Source: Gammaproteobacteria bacterium
Lineage (GTDB): Bacteria; Pseudomonadota; Gammaproteobacteria; SZUA-140
Length of the DNA stretch: 64,000 nt
Reading direction: 5' to 3'
Assembly: GCA_016712635.1 (NCBI GenBank)
Contig: JADJQS010000001.1
Span: 160,001-224,000 of the forward strand
Shown in pieces: positions 1 through 9,270 of the stretch. The number at the start of each line of letters is the position of its first letter. The first letter of the stretch is position 1. The notes beneath the pieces were generated by a model that was not told the DNA's origin, ran no database searches, and was given only the letters and a program-made list of their open reading frames with translations. Both the position numbers and the translations under genes were made by a program.

Positions 1-2104
1 GCGCTCACGCCCTGGGACGGCAGCACGACGGGGAGATTTGCGGACCCTCCCGCACCGGCCAGATGGAACTTCAAGGCCGACTCCGCCTGTATCGCCGTGA
101 TGGACTCGTCCCCGGTGCCGCCCAGATAGGTGGAGAAGATCTGGGAGACCGGCGTGGTCGCATCGGTCGAAAACTGCACCTGGACGACAAAGCCATCATC
201 TCCGCCGAGGCGCTCGACCTGGAACGGCTGCGTCAGGGGCAGGTCGTCGGAACCGGTCACGCCCGCGACAACCACCTGGTCGACGTCGCTCAGCGCGATC
301 GCCAAACCCTGATCCTCGCCGTCGCCGCCGAGGAAGGAGGAGTAATCCGGCACCGATCCGTTCGGGATCAGCCGGGTGACGAAGGCATCGAACGTGCCGC
401 CGCCATAGGTCGGGGTATTGGGCGTGACGGGGAAATTGAAATCGGACGAGGTAAATCCGGTGACATAGGCGTTATGGTCTCCGTCCACGGCAAGGGCCAG
501 CACGCCGTCCGTGCCGCTGCCGCCGAAATAGGTGGAGTAGACCAGCGCGGCGCCGTCAGGTTCGAACTTCGAGACGTACCCGTCAGATCCGCCCCCTGGA
601 AAGAGTCCCGATACGCGCCAAGCGTGGTCGGAAAATCGTCCGAATCCGTGGTGCCCCCGACATAGACTGCGCCCGTCTCGTCGAGCGCCAGCGCCGCGAC
701 GTTGTCCGGGCCGATGCCGCCGTGGTAGGTCGAATAGACCAGATCCGAACCGTCGGCGCTGATCCGGGTGACGAAGCCGTCGCTCTGCCCCGCGAGCGCG
801 GGCTGCAGGGCGTCCTCGATCGGAAAGTCGCTGGACAAGGTGCTGCCACCCACGACCGCGTCCCCGCCGGCGCTGAGGGCGATCGCACGCCCGATATCCA
901 GCGCGGCGCCCCCAAGGTAGCTTGTATATTCCACGGTGCCGTCGGTGGCCAGCCGGGCGACGAAGGCGTCCCCGTTGCCGCCATAGGCCGGCTGCGCGGT
1001 CCCGCCCGTGGCGGGCAGCGTGGGGGAAAAGGTCTCGCCGGCGATGAATGCCTCGCCCCCGCTGTCGACGGCGATGGCGTTCGATTCGTCGGCGCCGACG
1101 CCTCCGATGAAGGTGACATACAGCCGCGCGCCGTCAGGATCCAGCTTGGCGATGTACGCATCGGCACCAGTATTCAAGGGCTTGTCCTCGTCCGCGAATA
1201 TCGCCGAGTCCGTGCTGCCGGTGACATAGCGGTTTCCGCCCGCGTCCACCGCGATCGCCTGGGCGGAGTCCGCGCCCGCACCGCCGAGGTAGTCGGCGTA
1301 GGTGATGACCGGGTCAATGACCAGGCGGCGGGAGGCATCATAGGACCCGACCCGGAACCTGAGCTCCCGCGCCGCGCCGTCCAGCTCGAACGCGGCATCA
1401 ATGCGTTCGCGCCGGCCGGAATCCTCCTGGTAGGCCACCGGCCGCCGCAGCCTCAGATCGCCCGCCGCGGTGGCCAGCAGCAGATCCCCCGCGGCATCGA
1501 TCCGGGCGGCATCGTCGGCATCGAAGGCGAGACGTATCACCTCCGGGTCCGCGCCGGGCGCGACGATGAAATCGAATTCCAGCCCGCCCTGCTCCCCGTG
1601 ATAGACCATGTCGACACCGGGATAGACCGCGGCATACTCCACCCGGGCGTAGTTGGGGACATTCGCCCGCCATGCCCCGGCCTCGTCCCCCAGGTAATAG
1701 TGGCTGCGCCCCGGCAGCAGGTCGAGGCCGGCGCCGGCCGCCGCCCCGCTCGCGCCCGCGAGGCGAAAGGCGGCCTGCGCGAAGGCGGGGGCACCTGTGC
1801 CGTCGCGCCCGGATGCACCGCGCAGGCGGAACTGCGCGCCGGAGGGTTCAAGCCGCGCCACGTAGCCGTTTCCGCGCGCGATAAAGCGGGAGCGGTCCGT
1901 GCCGTCGTCCGGCGCCGGCTCAAAGGCGAGCCCGAGGGCAGGGGTCGCGGTCTGCGCCGGATCGGAGTTCGATGCGGATGGTGCCTTGTCCACCGGCGCC
2001 GGACCTCCGTGCAGCATGAGCACGGCGAACAGGGCCGACAGGCCCCCCAGTCCGAACAGGATCGTCTTCAGTCTGCCGTCAGGCTGTAGCGCCATGATGT
2101 GCAT
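1..2104 (-). pseudogene. SBBP-repeat (beta-propeller) protein, frameshifted and cut by the window edge
   Basis: Read on the minus strand, the protein opens with a short basic segment and one hydrophobic stretch (about residues 12-30), so it is probably exported or membrane-anchored. Residues about 60-270 resemble the DUF7948 domain that precedes SBBP repeats (for example the motifs YPGVDMVYHG and FDFIVAPGADP). From about residue 275 there are regular SBBP repeats with the YVTG.T and GTVEYTSYLGG type of signature. Around the C run at 592-596 the repeat pattern jumps to another frame. Adding one G on the coding strand restores GSDGYVSKFEPDG followed by further SBBP repeats, open to base 1. The uninterrupted frame ends at 368 with a nonsense-like tail. 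The start may be ATG 2104 or, with better spacing from GGAG, ATG 2095. The function is unknown; such proteins are usually secreted. The break is either a true pseudogene mutation or a base-call error. Confidence 0.75.
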
Positions 2105-2171
2105 ACTCCAAGTCTAGCATTCATTCCCGCCATGACACGGACGGCCATGGGGAGCGGCAGGCGCCGGCCGA

Positions 2172-5006
2172 TCAGAAAATATAGGCCGCTCCGGCATCCT
2201 CGGCGCTGTCGTCATCCTGTTCGTCGCCGACCTCCCCGCCCACGCCGGTCGCATCGCCGTCCTCGAAGGGCGCGCTGACAACCAGCGTGGTCCCGTCGGC
2301 GGTGATGTCGAGATCATGACCGAAGTTGTCGTCCTCGCCCGAGGTCGATTCCTTCACATAGACGAGGTCGCTCCAGTCCGTCCCGCTGCGCTCGTAGAGA
2401 TAGACCGCGCCGCTGTTGGTGCCGGTATTACTGGACTGTTCCCCACCCACACCGGTGGTCAGGCTGTCTTCCAGCACGGCGCCCACCGCCAGCAGGCCCC
2501 CATCCGCTGTCAGCGCGACCGCCTGACCAAAACTGTCCAGTGGATCCGTATTCGAGGGCTTCATGTAGGCCTGTGCGGTCCAGTTTGCGCCGCTGCGTGC
2601 GTAGACATACGCCGCGCCGCTGTCATCGGCGCAATTGATCAGCACGATGGTCTCGCAATCGTCCACCTCGTCCCCGTCGATGGACACGGCGGCGCTGTCT
2701 TCCAGCGGGGCGGTGACCGCCAGGGTGGCGCCGTCGCCGGCCAGGGCGGCGGCATGCCCGAAGTTGTCCCCCGCCCCCGCGTCGGGGAGTCCGGCTGCGT
2801 TGGCGGCCTTGATGTAGGCCTCCTGGCTCCAGGCAGCGCCGCTGCGCGCGTACACATACGCCGCCCCGCTGTTCACCAGGCTGTTGTCGCCTTCGCCGCC
2901 GCTGGCGTTGCCGTCCTCGAACGGCGCGCCCGCGACCAGGGTATTGCCGTCATCAGACAAGGCGAGGGACCGGGCGAAGTCGTCTCCCGCCTCCGCATTG
3001 GAGGCCTTCACGTATTGTTGCGGACTCCAGACAGCCCCGCTGCGCGTATACACATATGCCGCCCCGCTGTCGGCGGCGCTGTTATCCCCCTCGCCGCCGC
3101 TGGCATTGCCGTCCTCGAACGGCGCGCCCGCGGCCAGGGTATCTCCGCCCCCGGACAGTGCGACGGCGCGGCCGAAGTTGTCTCCGGACTCCGTATTCGA
3201 GGCCTTCACATAGGCCTGCTGGGTCCATGCATCGTCGACATCACGGACAAACACGTAGACCGCGCCGCCGTCGGCGGCCGCGTCGTTGTCCTCCGCGCCG
3301 TGCGGCAGGGTTGGAAACACGCCGCTCGCGGAGCTGTCCTCGAATGGCGCGCCCACGGTCAGGGTGCCGCCGTCATCGGACAGCCCGATCGCATAGCCGA
3401 ACTGGTCCCCCGCGCCGGCGTTGGAGGCCTTGATATAGGCCTGCCGGGTCCAGGTCCCGCCCTCATTGACATACACGTAGACCGCGCCGCTGTCCGCCGC
3501 GCAATTCACCGGGGCCGTGGCTGCACAGTCGTCCGCCTCGAGGCCGCCGACGCCGTCCGCGGCGCTGTCCTCCAGCGGAGCGCCGGCGGCCAAGGTGCTG
3601 CCGTCGCCGGACAGGGACAGCGCGTAGCCGAAGTTGTCCAGCGTCCCGGTGTTCGATGCCTTGACGTATCCGGTCGCGCGGGCGGAATTGAAATCCGACA
3701 GCACGTTCGAGTCGATGCATTCATCATCCACGCACGACTGCACCTTGTACCTGAGATCAAGCCAGTCGTTCAGATGGACATCGACCGCCTCGCTGAACGT
3801 CAGGGCGGTGGTATCCGCGCCGAGTTGCGTGTAGTTCTGCCCCGCGTCCGTGCTCTTCAGGATGCGGTAGAAATCGATGCCGCTCACGGGCTCCCATACC
3901 AGCCGCAACTCCTTGATGCGATAGTCCGCGCTGAGCGTGGTGCCCTCGCGGCAGTTCACGGCGATATCGGAGACCGGTCCGGCGGTCATCGTGCCGGAAC
4001 CGTTGATCACGACGCAGCTCAGCCCGTCCGGCACATCGAGCAGCGTCACGTTGTACGTTGCGCCGACGGGCAGCCCGGTGAGAAAGGTGAAGGCGCGGTT
4101 CATCCCGAGGCTCAGGTCGTCCGCGCCGTTGTTCTGCAGCACCACCAGGTTGCCGGCGGGCCCGCTGATGTTGCCGCCCACGGTAAAACCGCAACTGACC
4201 GCGACATTGGTCACGTTCGCGCCCGCGACCGTTCCGGTCGCGTTCCCGACGACGCAGATTTCGTTGAACGGCTGGGTGTTCACGGTCACCGCATAATCCG
4301 CGCCGTCGAAGAACCGGGTGGCGAAGGTTAACGCGCCGTCCTGGGTGAGCGTCAGGTTGTCCGTGCTGTTGTTCTGCAGCACGACCTGGCGCACGCCGAC
4401 CAGCCCGGTCAGCGTGCCCCCGATGGTGCGCGTGCCGCAGATCACGCGGATATCGGTGATATCGGCGCCGGAGATCTGTCCGGCGGCGTTTTCGACCGTG
4501 CACAACTGATTGGCGGGCTGGGTCAGGACGCTCACCGAGTAGGGTCCGCCGTCCACGGTCAGCCTGGTGAAGGAGAAGCTGCCGTTCGCCTCGATCGTGA
4601 GCCGCTCGGATGAGTTGTTCATGATGACGAGGCCTTCGCCCGACAGGTCCTCGACGGTACCGCTGACGCGGTAGGCGTTCGTGCAGCTCACGAGCACGTT
4701 ATCGACGCTCTCGGTCAGGCGCCCTTCGTCGTTCGTCACCGTGCAGAGCTGGGCCGGCGACGCGGGGTTCGTGCGGACGGATATCTTGTAGGGATAGGCG
4801 AACGGGTAGGCCTCCGAAAAGGTGTGCGTACCGTTGCTGTTGATCCTCAGCTCATCCGCGCCATTGTTCAGGAGGACGAGCCCGGACCCGTTCAGCCCGG
4901 TGACACGCACCTGGACTTCGAAATCCCGCCCCTCCGAACAGGCCGCCAGGACCCACGCCAGCGAGACGAGTATCAGGAGGCGGGCTGTGACGTGGGGACG
5001 CATCAT
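2172..5006 (-). CDS. Lipoprotein with four Cys-containing Ig-like repeats and a seven-repeat FG-GAP propeller
   Basis: This 944-residue protein starts with a lipoprotein signal ending in VLAAC (Cys23), so it is predicted to be lipid-anchored and exposed on an envelope surface. Residues about 29-350 hold four tandem repeats of about 75 residues, each with a 'V.NN....L....NG.FTF' core and paired cysteines ending in a 'V.C' strand. A fibronectin-like segment (about 352-445, LRLVWEPVSGIDFYRIL) follows. Residues about 448-944 carry seven repeats with the pattern KASN....D.FG.A..LS.DG.TLA.GAP.ED and GA.YVY, which fits FG-GAP/integrin-alpha type blades and would close a seven-bladed propeller. The C-terminus (GAAYIF) ends on a blade strand. 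The gene is co-oriented with the GT41 gene upstream of it (172 bp gap). No clear Shine-Dalgarno precedes the tandem ATGs. The ligand is unknown. Confidence 0.82.
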   Translation of the reverse strand: MMRPHVTARLLILVSLAWVLAACSEGRDFEVQVRVTGLNGSGLVLLNNGADELRINSNGTHTFSEAYPFAYPYKISVRTNPASPAQLCTVTNDEGRLTESVDNVLVSCTNAYRVSGTVEDLSGEGLVIMNNSSERLTIEANGSFSFTRLTVDGGPYSVSVLTQPANQLCTVENAAGQISGADITDIRVICGTRTIGGTLTGLVGVRQVVLQNNSTDNLTLTQDGALTFATRFFDGADYAVTVNTQPFNEICVVGNATGTVAGANVTNVAVSCGFTVGGNISGPAGNLVVLQNNGADDLSLGMNRAFTFLTGLPVGATYNVTLLDVPDGLSCVVINGSGTMTAGPVSDIAVNCREGTTLSADYRIKELRLVWEPVSGIDFYRILKSTDAGQNYTQLGADTTALTFSEAVDVHLNDWLDLRYKVQSCVDDECIDSNVLSDFNSARATGYVKASNTGTLDNFGYALSLSGDGSTLAAGAPLEDSAADGVGGLEADDCAATAPVNCAADSGAVYVYVNEGGTWTRQAYIKASNAGAGDQFGYAIGLSDDGGTLTVGAPFEDSSASGVFPTLPHGAEDNDAAADGGAVYVFVRDVDDAWTQQAYVKASNTESGDNFGRAVALSGGGDTLAAGAPFEDGNASGGEGDNSAADSGAAYVYTRSGAVWSPQQYVKASNAEAGDDFARSLALSDDGNTLVAGAPFEDGNASGGEGDNSLVNSGAAYVYARSGAAWSQEAYIKAANAAGLPDAGAGDNFGHAAALAGDGATLAVTAPLEDSAAVSIDGDEVDDCETIVLINCADDSGAAYVYARSGANWTAQAYMKPSNTDPLDSFGQAVALTADGGLLAVGAVLEDSLTTGVGGEQSSNTGTNSGAVYLYERSGTDWSDLVYVKESTSGEDDNFGHDLDITADGTTLVVSAPFEDGDATGVGGEVGDEQDDDSAEDAGAAYIF

Positions 5007-5178
5007 GGAATAGGCGGCGCGAGGAATGCGGAGGATCGGGGGATTTGCCGGAAATTATAACAGAACCCGCCACGCCGCCGCAGACAGGGAACGCTGGCAC
5101 CGATGCGGCCTGGACCGGTCGTGCCCGGACGCCCGGCCCTGCGTTCGACACCGATGCGCATCGATTCCGGACCCGGAG

Positions 5179-7104
5179 TCACGGCCGATCCTCCGTCCCT
5201 TGCTCCACCCGGCGGCGCCACATGGCGCGGTAGGCCGCCTCGATGTCGCGCGTGAGGCCCGCCTCGTCCCGCAGCGGCGAGGCCTCGAGGCGCGCGCGCA
5301 GACTCCCGCGCAGCGCCGTCAGCCGCCCGGCATCGTGCGCGAGCCCGACGGCGATGCGCGCATAGCCTGCCTTGTCCGCGGCCACGAGTTCCCCGAGGCC
5401 GGCCAGGTCGAGCAGGGCCCGGCCCGAACGCGCCACCGAGGTGACTCCCTCGAGCGTCACGACCGGGATGCCCGACCACAGCGTCTCACAGGTCGTCGTC
5501 GTGCCGTTGTAGGGAAAGGGATCGAGGGCGAGATCGATCTGCGCGAGGACATCCCAGTACTGCGGATTGGGCAGCCGGCCGAAGAAGCTGATGCGCGCGG
5601 GGTCGATGCCGTGCACGGCGAAGCGGGTGTGAAAGGTCGCGCGGGACGACCCCTCGGGCATGCTGGTCATGAAGAGGCGGGACCCCGGCACCGCATGCAG
5701 GATCTCCGCCCACAGCGCGCAGGTCGCGGGCGAAACCTTGGCGAGGTTGTTCATCGAGCCGAAGGTGACGGCGCCGTGCCGCTGCAGGGGCGGCGACGCC
5801 GGCATCAGCGGCCAGTCGGCAACCGGGCGATAGCACCACAGGCTGCGCGGCAGGCGATACAGCGCCTCGCTGTGCCAGTCTTCCTGGCCCGGCGGGTCGG
5901 TCTCCGCGGTGCACAGCCGGTAGTCGATCGCCGACAGGCCGGTGGTCGACGGGTACCCGAGGTAGGTGACCTGCACCGGCGCCGGCTTGTACGCGAAGGT
6001 GAGCAGGCGGTTGTCGGTGGTGTGGGTGTGCCCGGCGAGATCGACCAGGATATCGATCCCGTCCTGGCGGATGCGCGCGGCGAGCTGTTCGTTCGACCAG
6101 CCCGTGCACGGCAGCCAGTGATCCATCAGGTCCTTGAGGCGCGCCGTCACCCCGTCCTGGCGCGTATGGTTGTAGTAACCGAAGACCTCCACCTGCGCGC
6201 GGTCATGGTGGGCGAGTATCGGCTCGATGAAATACGCCACCGAGTGGGCATGGAAGTCCGGCGAGAGATACCCTACGCGGAGCCGCCGGGCGGGATCGCG
6301 GTCATTCGGGTGTGCCGGCCAGGATGGCCTGAGCGGCGCCTCGAAACGCCCGGCAAAACGCCGGTGTTCGGCCAGCGTCTGCGCCGGCACGGTATCGTCC
6401 AGGTACTGCAGCGCGTACAACAGGGCGCTGTGCGCCTCGGCGAAATCCGGCTGCAGCGCCAGGGCCCGGCGGAAACAGGCGACGGCCTCGCCCACCCTGC
6501 CGCGCTTGAAGTGCGCGGTGCCCAGGTTGTGGTGCGCCGCGCCAAGGCGCGGATCCTGCGTCAGGACCTTCTCATAGCAAGCGGCCGCCTCGTCGAGCCG
6601 GCCCTGGGTAAGCAGGATGTTGCCGAGATTGAGTCGTGCGGCGACATGATTCGGCCGCAGTGCCAGCACGCGCTCGAAACACGGAACGGCCTCCTCGAAG
6701 CGGCCCAGCCTGCACAGGACCAGCCCCAGCTCGGACACATACGCGGATGACGCAGCGTCGGCCCGGGCCGCATGCGCGATCAGATCGGCGGCGATATCCA
6801 GACGCCCGGCGTCGCGCGCGAGCAGGCCGAGCCGGTACAGCGCCTCGGGGTGCCGGGGCTCCAGCCGCAGCACCTGCTTGTACAGGGCCTCCGCCTGCAT
6901 GAGCAGCCCGGCGCGGTGAAACTCCTGCGCCTGTTGCAGCAGGGGCTCGATCGCGCCGGGCGGTGTATCGGGGACAGATTTCAAATCTGTCCCCAACCTG
7001 GCGGTCCCCGATTTGTCGGAGGGGACGCCGCGCGCCAGACAGCACTTCTTGTATTTCCTGCCGCTGCCGCAGGGGCAGGGATCGTTGCGCTGCGGCGCGG
7101 TCAT
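5179..7104 (-). CDS. SEC-C/TPR/GT41 (SPINDLY, OGT-like) glycosyltransferase
   Basis: This 641-residue protein probably transfers a sugar from a nucleotide sugar to protein side chains. Residues 6-22 form a SEC-C zinc motif (RNDPCPCGSGRKYKKCC). About five TPRs follow (about 50-235). Residues about 270-630 form the GT41 catalytic domain. It shows SPDFHAHSVAYFIEP (its His aligns with His498 of human OGT), DGIDILVDLAGHT, YLGYPSTTGL, GSMNNLAKVSP (its Lys aligns with Lys842) and DPFPYNGTTTTCETLW. I chose ATG 7104 rather than the upstream in-frame start because it sits just before the SEC-C motif and overlaps the stop of the upstream lipoprotein gene (TGATG). That indicates translational coupling and a functional link. 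Residues 37-45 (LGTDLKSVP) are encoded by a 25-bp REP-like palindrome inserted in the linker. Donor sugar and acceptor cannot be told from sequence. Confidence 0.9.
   Translation of the reverse strand: MTAPQRNDPCPCGSGRKYKKCCLARGVPSDKSGTARLGTDLKSVPDTPPGAIEPLLQQAQEFHRAGLLMQAEALYKQVLRLEPRHPEALYRLGLLARDAGRLDIAADLIAHAARADAASSAYVSELGLVLCRLGRFEEAVPCFERVLALRPNHVAARLNLGNILLTQGRLDEAAACYEKVLTQDPRLGAAHHNLGTAHFKRGRVGEAVACFRRALALQPDFAEAHSALLYALQYLDDTVPAQTLAEHRRFAGRFEAPLRPSWPAHPNDRDPARRLRVGYLSPDFHAHSVAYFIEPILAHHDRAQVEVFGYYNHTRQDGVTARLKDLMDHWLPCTGWSNEQLAARIRQDGIDILVDLAGHTHTTDNRLLTFAYKPAPVQVTYLGYPSTTGLSAIDYRLCTAETDPPGQEDWHSEALYRLPRSLWCYRPVADWPLMPASPPLQRHGAVTFGSMNNLAKVSPATCALWAEILHAVPGSRLFMTSMPEGSSRATFHTRFAVHGIDPARISFFGRLPNPQYWDVLAQIDLALDPFPYNGTTTTCETLWSGIPVVTLEGVTSVARSGRALLDLAGLGELVAADKAGYARIAVGLAHDAGRLTALRGSLRARLEASPLRDEAGLTRDIEAAYRAMWRRRVEQGTEDRP
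6970..6994. repeat. REP-like 25-bp palindrome inside a coding sequence
   Basis: A perfect inverted repeat with 12-bp arms (GGGGACAGATTT and its complement) around one central base. It lies in frame within the linker between the SEC-C and TPR regions of the GT41 gene and encodes GTDLKSVP. A sister copy with arms GGGGACGGATTT is at 59578-59602. Degenerate half-sites (GTCCCC ... GGGGAC) lie nearby at about 7004-7026. REP-type palindromes are normally intergenic. Confidence 0.8.
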
Positions 7105-9110
7105 CAAAAGAGGTAAACCGCCCCGCTCTCCGCCGGGGTTCCGCACAGGCCCAGATCCGGCTGCATCTGATTATTGGTCAGCCCGCTGTACACGGGTTTT
7201 CCGGCCACGCCCGTGAACGGGCAGTCGTTGCCGATGTCCCCGACCGCGAGCTTGGTGCCGTCCTCGGACAGCGCGAGCGAGAAGCCGAAGCCGTCGTCCG
7301 TCGTCGCCCGCTCGCCGGCGGAGGACTTCAGGATGGCAAAGAACGCCTGGTTGCGATACACGTAGGCGGCGCCGGAATTGCGGTTCGAATTCCGCCGGCT
7401 GACCGAGGCCGGCGGGACATTGATGCCGGAGACGAAGCTGTCCTCGCGCGGCGCCCCGACGACCAGGACCGCGCCGTCCCCGGAAAGGGCGACCGAGGTA
7501 CCGAATTCATCGCAGGAGGACGTGGTTCCACCGACACAGACGCCCGCCTCCGTGTTGGAGGCCTTGACGTAGGCATCCTGGTCCCACTGGCTGCCCGAGC
7601 GGCTGAACAGGTAGGCCGCCCCGCTGTTGAGGGAGCAATTGACCCGCGCATCCTCGGCCAGATCGCAGTCGTTGACCGCGTTGCCGCCCACCCCCGTCGC
7701 GGCGCTGTCCTCCAGCGGCGCGCCGACCGCCAGCACACCGCCATCCGTGGACAGGGCCAGTGCGCTGCCGAATCCATCCTCCTGACCGGGCGTCTGCGCC
7801 TTGAGAAAGGCCTGCGCGTTCCACTCGCCCGCGGCACGCGTGAAGACATACACGGCGCCGCTGTCGGACAGGCAGTTGTCCTGCGCCTGCGCGCTGCCGC
7901 AGTCATCGTTGGCGCCGAAGCCGGCGCTGTCCTCTCCGTTGGCCCCCACGGCCAGCGTGGCGCCGCTATCCGCCAGCGCGACCGCGATGCCGAACCTGTC
8001 GCCGCCCTGGGCGTTGACGGCCTTGATGTAGGCCTGCTGGCCCCAGCCCGCCGTGTCATCGCGGGTGAACAGGTAGACCGCGCCGCTATCGACGGCGGCG
8101 TTATTGTCCTCAGTGCCGTGCGGCAACACCGTAAAGACGCCGGTCGCATCGCTGTCCTCGCTGCTCGCCCCCACGGCCAGCGTGGCGCCGTCGCCGGCCA
8201 GGCCGAGGGCGCGGCCGAAGCCGTCGTTCGCACCTGTATTGGAGGCCTTGATGTAGGCCTCTTCCGCCCACAGGCCGTCCGTGCGCCGGAAGACATAGAC
8301 CGCGCCGCTGTTGGGTGCGGCAAGATCCCCGCCGACCGGGTCGACGCCGGTGAGCGAACTGCTGTCGCCGACCGCGCCGACCGCGAGCACATCGCCGGCG
8401 CCGGACAGCGCGACGGCACAGCCGAAGCCGTAGTTGCCCGCCTCCCGGCTGCCGTTCAGCTTGGCCTGCTGGACCCATTCGGCGCCGGTGTTGGTGAACA
8501 GGTATACCGATCCGGTGTCAGCAATGATCCCCTGCGGACAGGTGCCGACCGCGAGCGTCCCGCCGTCGGCGGAGTAGGCCATCGCGTAGCCGAACTGGCT
8601 GAAGGCCGCGGGATCGAGCGGCTTCATATACCCGATCATGCTCACCGAATCCGACGGGCTCACGTCGAGGGTGTCATCGGACCCCGTGCAGCCCTGCGCA
8701 TTGCAGGCCTCGAACATGTACTTGCCGTTGCTCCAGTCGGTCAGGTGCAGCCTCAGCGTCGCGGTGTAGCTGAACGGACCGTCGCCGATGCCGTCGATCA
8801 CCCCGCTGATGTCGCTGAAGCCGGCACCCGGCCCGGGCTGTTCGAGGATGCGGTAGAAGGAGGTCTGCTCGACCTTGGCCCAGATGAAACTCAGGCTCTT
8901 GAGGCCGTAACCGGAAAACAGGAGCTGGCCGGGCGGCGGCGGGACCGTGGCGCCGGCGCCCTCGTCCACCTCCTCGAGGCCGCCGATCGGGATGGTCTGC
9001 TCGACGCAGGCGGACAGACTGAACAGGGACGCAAGCAGCAACAGCATCCGCAGCCCTGTGGCCGGGGCACCGCTCATCAAGATGTCGCGACTGCTCTGAG
9101 ACGTCCGCAT
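7104..9110 (-). CDS. Lipoprotein with seven FG-GAP repeats
   Basis: This 668-residue protein has a lipoprotein signal ending in LSAC (Cys35 from the first ATG; in-frame ATGs at 9077 and 9047 would shorten the n-region, and no start has a convincing Shine-Dalgarno). A fibronectin-like segment (about 65-165, LKSLSFIWAKVEQTSFYRIL) is followed by seven repeats of the pattern FG.A.ALS.DG..LAVGA..ED and SGAVYVF, that is, a predicted seven-bladed FG-GAP propeller ending in SGAVYLF. It is a paralogue of the 2172-5006 product but lacks the four Ig-like repeats. Several loops contain cysteine pairs that may be disulfide bonded. Its TGA overlaps the ATG of the following GT41 gene by one base, so the two are almost certainly co-translated. 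It is a reasonable, unproven acceptor for that transferase. Confidence 0.82.
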   Translation of the reverse strand: MRTSQSSRDILMSGAPATGLRMLLLLASLFSLSACVEQTIPIGGLEEVDEGAGATVPPPPGQLLFSGYGLKSLSFIWAKVEQTSFYRILEQPGPGAGFSDISGVIDGIGDGPFSYTATLRLHLTDWSNGKYMFEACNAQGCTGSDDTLDVSPSDSVSMIGYMKPLDPAAFSQFGYAMAYSADGGTLAVGTCPQGIIADTGSVYLFTNTGAEWVQQAKLNGSREAGNYGFGCAVALSGAGDVLAVGAVGDSSSLTGVDPVGGDLAAPNSGAVYVFRRTDGLWAEEAYIKASNTGANDGFGRALGLAGDGATLAVGASSEDSDATGVFTVLPHGTEDNNAAVDSGAVYLFTRDDTAGWGQQAYIKAVNAQGGDRFGIAVALADSGATLAVGANGEDSAGFGANDDCGSAQAQDNCLSDSGAVYVFTRAAGEWNAQAFLKAQTPGQEDGFGSALALSTDGGVLAVGAPLEDSAATGVGGNAVNDCDLAEDARVNCSLNSGAAYLFSRSGSQWDQDAYVKASNTEAGVCVGGTTSSCDEFGTSVALSGDGAVLVVGAPREDSFVSGINVPPASVSRRNSNRNSGAAYVYRNQAFFAILKSSAGERATTDDGFGFSLALSEDGTKLAVGDIGNDCPFTGVAGKPVYSGLTNNQMQPDLGLCGTPAESGAVYLF

Positions 9111-9185
9111 ATCGACTGCACAAAGGGGTTGATAATCAGACTGCGCAACCCGCCGTAAGTTCGTCGCCGCCGGGGCATACCCTGC

Positions 9186-9213
9186 AAAAAGTGAGGGGGC
9201 ATTGCGCCCCCTC
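9186..9213 (-). terminator. Rho-independent terminator after the secreted-protein pair
   Basis: An 8-bp perfect stem GAGGGGGC/GCCCCCTC (9193-9200 and 9206-9213) with a 5-base loop. In the minus-strand direction it is followed within two bases by TTTTT. It lies 58 bp beyond the stop of the 9271-10200 gene and separates that operon from the FG-GAP lipoprotein gene. Confidence 0.85.
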
Positions 9214-9270
9214 CGAAGTAAATACTGCTTTGTAAACTATTATGTTGTAGCGATCGTCACGCCAGCACGA

